Made by a program: the position numbers and the translations under genes
Shown here: in pieces, positions 16,474 to 26,000 of the stretch
How positions within the stretch are numbered: position 1 is the first letter of the stretch
Layout: every line of letters begins with the position of its first letter
The notes under the pieces: model-generated
Databases searched by the model: none
Told to the model about the DNA's origin: nothing
The model's input: only the letters and a program-made list of their open reading frames with translations
Source of the DNA: Streptosporangium carneum
GTDB lineage: Bacteria; Actinomycetota; Actinomycetes; Streptosporangiales; Streptosporangiaceae
Assembly (NCBI RefSeq): GCF_027922005.1
Contig: NZ_BSEV01000034.1
Span: 1-57,161, forward strand
DNA: 57,161 nt
Direction: 5' to 3'

Positions 16474-17502
16474 ATGATTCCGGCCATGCATCGGATCGTC
16501 GTGCTCGCGCTGCCGCGCTTCGTCCTCTTCGACCTCGCCATCCCCGGCCAGATCTTCGTCCTCGGGCTGGCGGACTGTCCCGGGGGGCCGCGGTACGACG
16601 TCCGCCTGTGCGGGATGGAGCCCGGTCTCGTCGAGTCCTCGACCGGCGTGCCGCTCCACGTCGCGCACGGCCTCGACGCCCTGCGCGAGGCCGACACCGT
16701 GATCGTGCCCGGCAAGGCCGGCTTCGGGGCGGACGGCGCCGCCGAGGTGCTCACGGCGCTGCGCGCCGCCCACGCCGGGGGCGCCCGCGTCGCGGCGATC
16801 TGCACCGGCGCGTTCGTGCTGGCGGAGGCGGGGCTGCTGGACGGCAGGCGGGCCACGACCCACTGGGCGCACGCCGAGCGGCTCGCCGCCGCCCACCCCG
16901 AGGTGCTCGTCGATCCCGCGGTCCTCTACGTCGACGACGGCGAGATCCTCACCTCGGCGGGCGTGGCGGCCGGGGTCGACCTGTGCCTGCACATGATCCG
17001 GACCGACCACGGCGTCGAGGTCGCCAACCACGCCGCCAGGCGCACCGTCGTGCCGCCCCACCGCAGCGGCGGCCAGGCCCAGTACATCGAGCGGCCGGTG
17101 CCCGACAGCGCGGGCGGCGGCCTGGAGTCGACCCGCCTGTGGCTGACCGAGCAGCTCCACCGCCCGCTGAGCCTGGCGGACATGGCCGCGCACGCCCACC
17201 TGGCTGAGCGCACGTTCACCCGCCGCTTCAAGGCCGAGACCGGCCTGTCGCCCCTGCAGTGGCTCCAGCGACGCCGCCTCGACCACGCCCGCAGGCTGTT
17301 GGAGACCACCGACGCCACCGTCGAGGTCGTGGCGGCCCGTGCGGGGTTCCCCTCCGCGCTCGCCATGCGCGAGCGGTTCCGCCAAGCGACGGGAACCACC
17401 CCGGGGCAGTACCGCAACGCCTTCCTGTCCCCGCCCGCGGCGGCAGGACGGGATGGGGTGAAACATCGGGTTCGTCGGGAAAGCGGTCTTACTGATCCGT
17501 GA
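16474..17502 (+). CDS. GlxA-family regulator (DJ-1/PfpI plus AraC HTH)
   Basis: 342 residues from ATG 16474; an in-frame ATG at 16486 is an alternative. The N-terminal DJ-1/PfpI domain (about 5-165) has the nucleophile elbow AICTGAFVLAEAGLLDG and THWAHAERL. The C-terminal AraC domain (about 225-325) has MAAHAHLAERTFTRRFKAET and the second helix-turn-helix VAARAGFPSALAMRERF. Such regulators usually control nearby transport or catabolic genes; the divergent MFS gene is the obvious target. Confidence 0.9.
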   Translation: MIPAMHRIVVLALPRFVLFDLAIPGQIFVLGLADCPGGPRYDVRLCGMEPGLVESSTGVPLHVAHGLDALREADTVIVPGKAGFGADGAAEVLTALRAAHAGGARVAAICTGAFVLAEAGLLDGRRATTHWAHAERLAAAHPEVLVDPAVLYVDDGEILTSAGVAAGVDLCLHMIRTDHGVEVANHAARRTVVPPHRSGGQAQYIERPVPDSAGGGLESTRLWLTEQLHRPLSLADMAAHAHLAERTFTRRFKAETGLSPLQWLQRRRLDHARRLLETTDATVEVVAARAGFPSALAMRERFRQATGTTPGQYRNAFLSPPAAAGRDGVKHRVRRESGLTDP

Positions 17503-17592
17503 GGAAGACGTAATGTGACCTTGTCAATTCGGCGAAACGGGCTGACATTCTGATCACCAGAGTCGATCGGGGGAGAGCCCCAGGAGGCCGGA

Positions 17593-18420
17593 TTGATCAC
17601 CCCCCGCCGAGTTCTCACGACGCTCCTCCTCGCGGCGCTGACCCCCGCCCTCGTCCCGGCCGCGGCCCTGGCGGACGCCTCGCCCGTCCCGGGACCGGTG
17701 ACCTCGATGGCCTCGCTGGGAGACTCCATCACCCGGGGCTTCAACGCGTGCGGCTTCTACCTCGACTGCCCGTCCAGGTCCTGGTCCACCGGATCCGCCT
17801 CATCCGTCAACAGCCACTACCGGCGTCTGCAGGCGGCCAACCCCTCCCTCATCGCCTACAACGACGGCAAGACGGGGGCGAAGGCCGCCGACATCCCCGG
17901 GCAGGCCCAGCGGGCCGTCTCCCAGGGGGTGGACTACGTCACGATCCTGGTCGGCGCCAACGACGCCTGCACCTCCTCCGAGGCGTCCATGACCCCGGTG
18001 GCCGACTACGAGGCCGCGTTCCGAACGGCGCTGCGGACCCTCACCACCGGCCTGCCCAACGCGGCGATCTTCGTGACCAGTGTTCCCGACGTCAAGCGCC
18101 TGTGGGAGGTCGGCAAGGGCAGCTCGGCCGCCCGCGCGGCCTGGGCCACCCTGGACATCTGTCAGTCGCTGCTGGAGCGGCCCCGCTCGACCGACCAGGC
18201 GGACGTCGACAGACGGGACCGGGTGCGCGCGCGGGTGGCCGACTACAACGCGGTCGCGGCCAGGGTCTGCGCCGAGTACGTCGTCTGCCGCACCGACGGC
18301 GGCGCGGTCTTCGCCTACCGCTTCGAGCTGTCCAACGTGAACACCTGGGACTACTTCCACCCCAACACCTCGGGCCAGCGGTTGCTCGCCGAGCTCACCT
18401 ATCCGGCCGACGACCGATGA
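17593..18420 (+). CDS. Secreted SGNH/GDSL hydrolase (lipase/esterase)
   Basis: 275 residues from TTG 17593 with AGGAG 6 bases upstream. A signal peptide (residues 1-27, cleavage near ALA-D) precedes the SGNH core: block I SLGDSITRG with nucleophile Ser45, block III VGANDAC, block V DYFHPN with Asp253 and His256. Two cysteine pairs (in CGFYLDC and CAEYVVC) suggest disulfides, as in Streptomyces extracellular lipases. It probably hydrolyses esters or lipids outside the cell. Monocistronic. Confidence 0.9.
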   Translation: MITPRRVLTTLLLAALTPALVPAAALADASPVPGPVTSMASLGDSITRGFNACGFYLDCPSRSWSTGSASSVNSHYRRLQAANPSLIAYNDGKTGAKAADIPGQAQRAVSQGVDYVTILVGANDACTSSEASMTPVADYEAAFRTALRTLTTGLPNAAIFVTSVPDVKRLWEVGKGSSAARAAWATLDICQSLLERPRSTDQADVDRRDRVRARVADYNAVAARVCAEYVVCRTDGGAVFAYRFELSNVNTWDYFHPNTSGQRLLAELTYPADDR

Positions 18421-18465
18421 CCGCCCGCCACGGAGGAGGCGCGGGCGTCGGCGGTCGCGGTCATC
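18416..18465. terminator. Stem-loop between convergent genes
   Basis: GATGACCGC (18416-18424) and GCGGTCATC (18457-18465) are perfect 9-base arms that include both stop regions, with an inner CCGCC/GGCGG pairing. No T-run. It is a candidate bidirectional terminator for the SGNH and hemerythrin genes. Confidence 0.4.
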
Positions 18466-19177
18466 CGAAGACACGCGCCATTCTGCGTTCGTAGGCGCGT
18501 CGCCACGAGAGCCGGTAGAGCACCCGCATGATCGCGGGGGCGGTCGCGAATATGTGCTCGCGGTCCTCGGGGGAGGCGACGTCGACGACCCAGGCGGCGA
18601 CCATGGGGAGGTCCCGGCCCTGGCCCTTGTTGACCTTCCTGCCGATCTCGTCCCACTGGGCGGCGCTGATGTGCTCGCGGATCAGCGGGACGATCTCGGC
18701 CTCCTCCAGGTCCAGGTGCGCGCGGAGGAGGGTCTGGAGGCTGCGCAGGTCGCGGGCCCGCTCGGCGGCGTCGGCGCCGGTGGCCGCCAGCCGTCCGATG
18801 ACGGCGTCCATCTCCTGGTGGTCGGCTTCGAGGTGGTCCAGCGTCGGGCCCGCCTCGGGGACCAGCGTCCGCAGCAGCGGCCAGATGTCGTCGTCCTCAC
18901 CGGCGTGGTGGTGGTGCAGGGCGCGCAGCAACAGCGCGGTGTGCTCGTCGATCAGCGCGCGCCGCCGCGTGTCGCCGGGAGCGCACCGGTCGAGGGCGTC
19001 CGCCAGGCGGCCGAAGTCGCGGCGCAGGCCCGAGTGGAAGACGAGGAAGGTGACGAGGTCGGGGACCGGGTCGCCCGCACGACGCCGGACGGCGTTCGCC
19101 GTGCTGTGCGAAGGGGCGTTCAGAGGGGCGTTGGAGGAGGCGTTCGCTGAGGTCGTCATGCCGTCACGATGGGGCAC
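18461..19177 (-). CDS. Hemerythrin HHE-domain protein
   Basis: 238 residues from GTG 19177; ATG 19159 is an equally good start. The hemerythrin-like four-helix bundle occupies about 40-180 with iron-ligand patterns FHSGLRRDF, LHHHHAGEDDDIWP (HxxxE), LEADHQEMD and HLDLEEAEIVP. It would bind a di-iron centre and act in oxygen, NO or oxidative-stress handling. The C-terminal part (180-238) contains a basic segment (SWRRAYERRMARVFG). Monocistronic. Confidence 0.85.
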   Translation of the reverse strand: MPHRDGMTTSANASSNAPLNAPSHSTANAVRRRAGDPVPDLVTFLVFHSGLRRDFGRLADALDRCAPGDTRRRALIDEHTALLLRALHHHHAGEDDDIWPLLRTLVPEAGPTLDHLEADHQEMDAVIGRLAATGADAAERARDLRSLQTLLRAHLDLEEAEIVPLIREHISAAQWDEIGRKVNKGQGRDLPMVAAWVVDVASPEDREHIFATAPAIMRVLYRLSWRRAYERRMARVFG

Positions 19178-19233
19178 GCCTCTTGGGGAGGACTTGCCGC
19201 GCGTCGCGCCGACTCAACGGCCACTCAAAACCC

Positions 19234-19302
19234 GCTGCCCGGGAAGCCGCTGCCCGGGAAGCCGCTGCCCGGGAAGCCGCTGCCTGGGAAGGCGTTGCCC
19301 GG
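19234..19302. repeat. 15-bp tandem repeat
   Basis: About four and a half copies of GCTGCCCGGGAAGCC lie just downstream of the SARP regulator stop (19323), in the gap to the hemerythrin start. The last copies are diverged. It may act as a transcript-end structure; role unknown. Confidence 0.75.
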
Positions 19303-19322
19303 CCCCTGCCGTCTCCGCGGGG

Positions 19323-22300
19323 TCACGGGCGGCGGATCGTGTCCCGTTCGGCGGCGACGCGGGCGGCCCACCAGCGCAGTCCCGCGCGGGCGCAGCGCTC
19401 CTCGGCCGCGTCCAGGTGGGCTCCGGCGACGGCGGGGTCGACGGCCAGGCGGCCGAGGAAGTAGCCGACGGGGCCGGTCGGGAACGTTCCCCCGCCGACG
19501 GCCAGCCGGTCCTCGTACGGCAGCAGCACCTCGTAGGAACGCGCGCGGGCCTCCAGGTCTCCGGCGGCGATCTGGGCCAGGGCCATGACGCAGTGGGACG
19601 ACAGCTCGGTGAAGTCCCTGGGCATCCTGGGCCAGCCCTCCTCGCTGACGGCCTGGAGGGCCTCGGGCTCGCCCCTGGAGTGCGCGACCATGGCTCTGAC
19701 GACCCGCCGGTGGGCGGGGAGCGGGGAGAAACGGTCAAGCAACTCCTCCGTCTCGTCCCGCAGACCGCCGATCTCGCCGGACATGACGTGCCTGGCCACC
19801 ATTCCCGAGGCCAGCGCGGTCCAGGTGTGCCAGTTGTTCAGCCGCTCGCCAGCCTCCGCGGCGGCCGCGTAGGCGCTGTCCGCTCCGGCGAAGTCGCCCT
19901 CGATCAGGCGGCGTGCGCCCTTCCAGAGGAGGTGCTGGAAGCGCGGCCACGGCAGGTCGAGCCGTTCGATGAGGACGCCCGCCCGTTCGGCGACGCGGTC
20001 CGCGCCCGCGACGTCGAAGAACTCCAGCCTGCTCCGCTCCAGGATCAGGCAGCCGAGCAGTTCGAACCCGGGCAGGCCGAGCTCCGTCAGCTCCCGCGCG
20101 ATGGCCTCCAGCTCGGGCATCCGCTCGGGAAGGTGGATGCCGAGGTAGCGGGCGTTGAGAGTGACCGCCAGCAGATGCGGGCCCGCCTCGCCCCGCGCGA
20201 CCAGACGGCGGGCCATCGCGAGGGCCTCCTCGGTGGCCGTGTCGCAGCGCGGGTCGGCGGAGCCGTCGTAGCACTCCATGCCCAGGCAGCCGAGCAGCTT
20301 GCAGCGCAGCACCGAGTCCTCCTCGGGCAGCGCGGCCAGCGTCTCCTCGATCCGCCGCACGGTCTGCAGCTCGATCTCGGCGTAGGTGTAGAACTTCCAC
20401 AGGGCGGGCGCGTCCAGGCTGGTGAGAGCCCTGGCCGTCAGCTCGGGGTCGCCGGATCCCTCGGCGGCGAGCACCGCCTCCGTCCTCGTCTGCCTGGCCC
20501 CCACCGCGTCCCCGGCGTCGAGCTGGGCGCGGATGAGGTTGAGCAGCAGCTCGACGTGCTCACCGGGGTCGGTGTCGGGAAGACGGCTGTGCGTCTCGGC
20601 GGCGCGTCGCCACCACTGGGCGGCGTCCTCGTAGGCGTGCCGCCCCGAGGCCTGCTCGGCGGTCGCGGACGCCCAGCGCACCGCCTGGACCGCCGCCGAC
20701 GGCCCGGCCGCCAGCGCGTGCCGGGCGAGGGCCGCGCGGTCGGGCCCCGGCCTGCGCTCGAGGGCGCGGAGCGCGGCGAGGTGGAGCGCGGCCCGTCTGC
20801 TCGACGGGAGGTCGGTGTAGACCGTCTCCCTGATGAGGTCGTGGGTGAACCGCAGGTCGTCGCCGAGCAGTCTCAGACCGGCCGCGGCGTCCAGCGCCTC
20901 CTCGACCTCCCCGCCGACGACCTCGGAGAGCACGAGCGCGTCCGCGGCCCCGCCGAGGACGGCGGCGGCGTCGATGACGGCCCGGTGCGCCCGCGACAGC
21001 CGGAGCAGACGCCGCCGCAGCACGTCGGCCAGCCCCTCGGGGACCGCCGTCAGCGCGCGTCCCATGCCCACGTCCTCCGCCAGGCGCAGGGTCTCGCGGA
21101 CGAACAGCGGGTTTCCCCTGGTGCGCTCGGCCAGGGCTCCGGCCGCCGCCTCGTCGTCCAGGCCCGCGAGCTCCGCGACGGCGGCGGTGTCGAGTCCGGC
21201 CAGCGGCAGCCGCAGCGCGCCGTGGCGGCCGAGCATTCCCAGCGCGTCGTACACGTCGGCCGAGCCCTCGCCGGACCGCACGGTGATCATGATCATGACT
21301 CTGCCGCGGAGCAGCGCGGCCAGGTCCGCGAGCAGTCCGAGCGACGCCGAGTCCGCCCACTGCAGGTCGTCGATCACCACCAGCAGCGGTCGCGTGGCCG
21401 CCGCCGCGGCGAGGTATGAGGCGGCGGCTCGGTGCAGTCTGAACCTCGCCTCGCCCGCCTCCGCGGGCTGCCCCTCGCCGAGGTCGTCGCTGAGCAGCAC
21501 GCGGAGGGAGGCCGCGTGCCCGTTCTCCGGGGGGACCTCGACGCCCAGCTCCCGGACCACCTGCTGCCACGGCCACAGCGCGGGGGCTCCGGAGGTCTCG
21601 TGGCAGCGGCCCCACGCCACCAGCCACCCCTCGGCGCGCCGCAGCGCCGCGAACGACTCGGTCAGCCATGTCTTGCCGATCCCGGGCTCACCGGAGATCA
21701 CCGCGATCCTCGGCCTGCCGTGTCCCGTGTCCTCCGCCAGCTCGGCGAGACGCTCCAGCTGCGGGTCCCTGCCGATGACCCGGCCCGCCACGGAGCCCGC
21801 CACGGAGCCCGCCACGGGGCCGGCCGCAGGATCGGCCACCGAGCCGGTCAGGGTGCCGGTCAGGGTGCCGGTCGGTGCGCCGGTCGCGCCGCCGGTCGCG
21901 CCGCCGGTCGCGCCGCCGGTCGCGCCGCCTGTCGCGGTGCTCGTCGCGGTGCTCGCCACGGGGCCCGCCCCGCTGCTCGCCGCGGGGCCGGGCACGGAGG
22001 CAGGGGCGTCCGCCGGGGCGGTCAGGCCGGTCCGGGGCCGCTCCGGCCGTCCAGCGGGCGAAAGAGGGCCGGGTCCGGCAGGGGCGGGCCGTACGGCGGG
22101 TCCCGGCGCGTCGAGGGCGGGGTCCTGCGAGAGGATCGCCGCCTCGAGCCGCTGCAGCGCCGGGCCGGGATCCAGACCCAGCTCCTCGGCCAGGTGGGCG
22201 CGGGCCGAGCGCAGCGCCTCCAGGGCGTCGGCCTGGCGGCCGAGCCGGTAGAGCGCGCGGGCGAGCGCCTCCCACAGCCCCTCGCGCAACGGATGCGTCC

Positions 22301-22826
22301 TGGCCAGCGCCTCCAGCTCACCGACCACGCCGGGGTCGCCGTCGTCGAGCAGTTCGGCCAGGTGCTTCTCCCTGGCGGTCAGGTGCGCCTCGTTCAGCCG
22401 CTCGATCTCGGGGCGCAGCCAGCCGACGTCGGCGAACTCCTCGTACGGCGTGCCCCGCCACAGTCGCAGCGCCTGGTCGTGGGAGCCCTCCCGGGTCAGC
22501 CGGGAGAACGCGTCGGCGTCCACCTCGTGCGGCCCGAGGGCGTAGCCGGAGGGCCTGCTGACGAGCACGCTCGCCGGTGTGCGCGGAGCCCTGCCCGGTT
22601 CCAGGGTCCTGCGCAGGTTGGAGACGTAACTGTGCAGGGTGCCGAGCGCGCGGGGCGGGGGAGCGCCGTCGTACAGGTCGTCCAGCAGCCCGTCCACCGA
22701 GACGGTGGCCCCCCGCGCGACGATCAACCTGGCGAGCAGCAGCCGGGGGCGCGGCCCTCCGAGGTCGACCCTGGTTCCGTCGACATACGCCTCGAACGGG
22801 CCGAGGACCCGGAACATGACCACCAC
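19323..22826 (-). CDS. SARP-AAA-TPR transcriptional regulator (AfsR-like)
   Basis: 1167 residues. N-terminal winged-helix DNA-binding domain (1-95, FRVLGPFEAYVDGTRVDLGG) and BTAD (about 100-245), the SARP pair; an Ala/Gly/Thr-rich linker (250-345) made of 12-base repeats; an ATPase with Walker A SGEPGIGKT (about 375-383) and Walker B LLVVIDDLQWAD (about 478-489); then a long alpha-helical TPR-like region to the end. Starts possible at GTG 22826, GTG 22823 or ATG 22817. Divergent from the NRPS across 264 bases with a strong inverted repeat, so it is very likely the cluster activator. Such proteins are ATP-dependent activators of antibiotic genes. Confidence 0.9.
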   Translation of the reverse strand: MVVMFRVLGPFEAYVDGTRVDLGGPRPRLLLARLIVARGATVSVDGLLDDLYDGAPPPRALGTLHSYVSNLRRTLEPGRAPRTPASVLVSRPSGYALGPHEVDADAFSRLTREGSHDQALRLWRGTPYEEFADVGWLRPEIERLNEAHLTAREKHLAELLDDGDPGVVGELEALARTHPLREGLWEALARALYRLGRQADALEALRSARAHLAEELGLDPGPALQRLEAAILSQDPALDAPGPAVRPAPAGPGPLSPAGRPERPRTGLTAPADAPASVPGPAASSGAGPVASTATSTATGGATGGATGGATGGATGAPTGTLTGTLTGSVADPAAGPVAGSVAGSVAGRVIGRDPQLERLAELAEDTGHGRPRIAVISGEPGIGKTWLTESFAALRRAEGWLVAWGRCHETSGAPALWPWQQVVRELGVEVPPENGHAASLRVLLSDDLGEGQPAEAGEARFRLHRAAASYLAAAAATRPLLVVIDDLQWADSASLGLLADLAALLRGRVMIMITVRSGEGSADVYDALGMLGRHGALRLPLAGLDTAAVAELAGLDDEAAAGALAERTRGNPLFVRETLRLAEDVGMGRALTAVPEGLADVLRRRLLRLSRAHRAVIDAAAVLGGAADALVLSEVVGGEVEEALDAAAGLRLLGDDLRFTHDLIRETVYTDLPSSRRAALHLAALRALERRPGPDRAALARHALAAGPSAAVQAVRWASATAEQASGRHAYEDAAQWWRRAAETHSRLPDTDPGEHVELLLNLIRAQLDAGDAVGARQTRTEAVLAAEGSGDPELTARALTSLDAPALWKFYTYAEIELQTVRRIEETLAALPEEDSVLRCKLLGCLGMECYDGSADPRCDTATEEALAMARRLVARGEAGPHLLAVTLNARYLGIHLPERMPELEAIARELTELGLPGFELLGCLILERSRLEFFDVAGADRVAERAGVLIERLDLPWPRFQHLLWKGARRLIEGDFAGADSAYAAAAEAGERLNNWHTWTALASGMVARHVMSGEIGGLRDETEELLDRFSPLPAHRRVVRAMVAHSRGEPEALQAVSEEGWPRMPRDFTELSSHCVMALAQIAAGDLEARARSYEVLLPYEDRLAVGGGTFPTGPVGYFLGRLAVDPAVAGAHLDAAEERCARAGLRWWAARVAAERDTIRRP
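21786..21960. repeat. 12-bp repeats encoding the SARP linker
   Basis: Three short families of 12-base repeats (GCCGCCGGTCGC, CAGGGTGCCGGT and GCCACGGAGCCC types) lie head to tail and in frame, coding the Gly-Ala-Thr and Val-Ala-Gly-Ser linker between BTAD and ATPase. Length variation here would not break the frame. Confidence 0.85.
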
Positions 22827-22902
22827 GCCCGGATTATGTCATTACTGAGGGTATCGAGCGCCGACGCCGTTCGCTCGGCAGGTTATTCCGAGCAATCCTC
22901 CA

Positions 22903-22930
22903 AAAGACACTTTTACTGGAAAGTGTCTTT
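22903..22930. promoter_or_regulatory. Perfect 11-bp inverted repeat in SARP/NRPS intergenic region
   Basis: AAAGACACTTT (22903-22913) and AAAGTGTCTTT (22920-22930) are perfect arms around TACTGG. This AT-rich site is conspicuous in such GC-rich DNA. It lies 77 bases upstream of the SARP start and 161 bases upstream of the NRPS start. It contains TTACTGGAAAGT (22913-22924), which recurs inverted nearer the NRPS. Candidate operator of the cluster regulator. Confidence 0.65.
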
Positions 22931-23053
22931 AAAGTTGGCCATTGTTCGTCAACGCGGCACACCAGGGCGGGGGGAGAAATGCCTGGGAAACGGGGGCTTG
23001 TAGCGCTCCAGGTGTGCATGATTCACTGTCGCCGTCTCAACAATTGTAAGTAA

Positions 23054-23065
23054 ACTTTCCAGTAA
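23054..23065. promoter_or_regulatory. Second copy of the 12-bp motif before the NRPS
   Basis: ACTTTCCAGTAA is the exact reverse complement of TTACTGGAAAGT at 22913-22924. It ends 25 bases before the NRPS start codon, so bound protein could act on NRPS transcription. Two 12-base matches within 150 bases are unlikely by chance in this base composition. Confidence 0.55.
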
Positions 23066-23090
23066 GTGGTTCATAGTTGGGTGGTCAGCC

Positions 23091-26000
23091 ATGGAACAGA
23101 TCCAGCCGCTCTCCTACGGGCAGGAACGGCTCTGGTTCCTCCATCGCTTCGATCCGCGAGACCACTCCTACAACACCTGCCACGCCTACCGGCTGAACGG
23201 TGAGCTCGACGTCGCGGCACTCCAGGCCGCCTTCGAGGCGGTCGCGCTGCGGCACGAGACCCTGCGCACCCGCTTCGACGAGGTGGACGGGCAGCCCGTG
23301 GCCCTCGTCGGCCCCGCCGGAACCGTCGTGATCGACAGGTTCGAGGCGGACTCGGAGGAGCAGGCGCGGCGGATCGTCGCCGAGCGCGCCAACGCCCCCT
23401 TCGACCTGTCCGCCGCGCCGCCCGTGCGGATCGCCCTCGTCCGCCTGGGACCCGGCGACCACATCCTGGCGGTGACGCTGCACCACATCATCGCCGACGG
23501 CGCCTCCGCCGCCGTCCTGCGCGACGAGCTCGCCCACCACTACGGGGGCGGCGACCCCCTGCCGCCCCTGCCCCTGCAGTACGGCGAGCACGCCCGCGCG
23601 GAACGCGCCAAACAGAGCGACTCCGGCCTCGGCTACTGGACGGCGCAGCTCGCCGACGCGCCCGCGCTCGAGTTCCCCACCGACAGGCAGCGGCCCCCGC
23701 AGCGCACCGGAGACGGCGCCGAACTCCGCTTCACCCTGCCCGCGGACCTGACCGCCCGGATCTCCGAGTTCGCCCGCGCACAGCGCGCCACCCCGTTCAT
23801 GGTGCTGCTCGCGGCCTACCAGGTGCTCCTGGCCCGGCACAGCGGCCAGACGGACTTCTGCGTCGGCGCCCCGATCGCCGGGCGCGACCGCACCGAGCTG
23901 GAGCCGATGATCGGTTTCCTGTCGAGCATGCTGGTGCTGCGGGCCGACCTGTCGGGCGCGCCCTCCTTCGGCGAGGTGCTCAAACGCACCCGGCGGACCG
24001 TCATCCAGGCCATGAGCCACGCCGACGTGCCCCTCGAACGGCTGCTCGGCACGCTGGGCGTCGAACGCGACCCGAGTCGGACCCCGCTGTTCCAGACGAT
24101 CTTCTCCCTGCACACCGAGGTCGCGGGCGACCACCGGAGCCCGCTGCCGGGACTGCGCCAGTCCCCCTTCCCTCCCGGCTGGGTCGCCGCGAGGACCGAC
24201 CTGTCCCTCGACCTGTGGACCGCCGCGGACGGCGGGCTGTTCGGCGCCCTCGTCTACAGCACCGACCTGTTCGACCGCGAGAGCGCCGAACGCCTCGTCG
24301 CCCGCCTGCGGTCCCTGCTCACCGCCCTGCTCGACGCGCCCACGCTGCCCGTCGCCGAACTCGACATCCTGCCCGCCGAGGAGCGCGGGTGGCTGCTCGC
24401 CCTGGCCAACCCCGCCGAGCCGCCCCGGCTGACGCTGGTCGACATGTTCCTCGCCCAGGCGGCCGAGACCCCCGACGCCGTCGCCGTCACCGGCGAACAC
24501 GACCAGACCCTCACCTACGCCCAGCTCGCCGCACGCGCGCGGGCCCTCGCCGTACGGCTTCGCGAGCGCGGCGTCGGCGGGGGAGCACTGGTCGCGGTCA
24601 GGGTGAACCGCGGCCCCGCGATGCTGGTCGCGCTGCTCGGCGTCGCCATGGCGGGCGCGGCGTACCTGCCCGTCGACCCCGCCTACCCGCAGGCCCGGGT
24701 CGACTACGTGACCGAGGACTCCGGCGCGGCGCTGGTCCTCACGGACGACGACCTGCGAGACCTCCCCCAGGGCGCGCCCGACGCCGACCTGCCCCGCCCC
24801 CGCCTCGACGACACGGCCTACGTGCTCTACACCTCCGGCTCGACAGGCCGCCCCAAGGGTGTGGTCGTGCCGCACTCCGCGCTCGCCAACACGCTGCTCG
24901 CGATGCGCTCCCTCGTCGGCGCGCGCCCCGAGCACGCCTGGCTCGCGCTCACCTCGACGGCGTTCGACATCTCCGCCGTCGAGCTCTACCTGCCGCTGAT
25001 CACCGGCGGCAGGGTCGTCGTCGCCGAGGACGCCAGGGACGGCACGGCGGTCGCGGAACTGGTCAGGCGGACCGGGGTCACCCACGTCCAGGCGACGCCG
25101 TCCGGGTGGCGCGTCCTGCTGGCGGGCGACCTGCCCCCGGTGACCGGCGTCACCGCGGGCGAGCCGATCCCGCCGCAGCTCGCCAGGGAGCTGCGGGCCC
25201 GCACCAACCGTCTGATCAACGGCTACGGCCCGACCGAGACGGCGATCTACTCCACCGCGTGGGACATCCCCGCGGAGCCGTACGAGATCGTGATCGGGCG
25301 GCCGATCGCCGGGAACACCGTCCACATCCTCGACCCCGAGGGCGGCCTCGCGCCGGTCGGCGTGCCCGGTGAGCTGTTCATCGGAGGCCTCGGCGTGGCG
25401 TACGGCTACCTCGGCCGCCCCGCCCTGACCGCCGAGCGCTTCGTGCCCGACCCGTACGGCGAGCCGGGCGCGCGGCTCTACCGCACCGGCGACCTGGGCC
25501 GGTGGCTCCCCGACGGCACGATCGAGTTCCTCGGCAGGACCGACAACCAGATCAAGCTGCGCGGCCACCGGATCGAGCTGGGCGAGGTCGAGGCCGTCCT
25601 GGAGACCCACCCCGCCGTACGGCAGGCCGTGGTCGCCGTGCACGACGACACCCTCGTCGCCTTCGTCGTCGCCCCCGCCCTGCCCGTCGCCTCCGGCGTC
25701 CCCGACGTCGGCGGCCTGCGCGAGCACATGGTCCGCGAACTGCCCGGCTACCTGGTCCCGCAGTCGTTCGTCCCACTGGACGCGCTGCCGACCACCCCCA
25801 ACGGCAAGGTGGACCGCAAGGCGCTGCCCGACATCCTGTCGGCCGCGCTGAGCGCCGCCCCCGTGGACGCGACGCCGCCGCGCACCGCGAACGAGCGCCT
25901 GGTCGCCGGGGTGTTCGCCGAGGTGCTCGGCCGTGAGACGGTCGGCGCGCACGACGACTTCTTCGCCCTCGGCGGCCACTCGCTGCTGGCGACCATGGTG

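Noticed and set aside
19480..19491. GGGAACGTTCCC palindrome resembling a LexA-like box
   Set aside because: It lies inside the SARP coding region and lacks the spacing of actinobacterial LexA sites.
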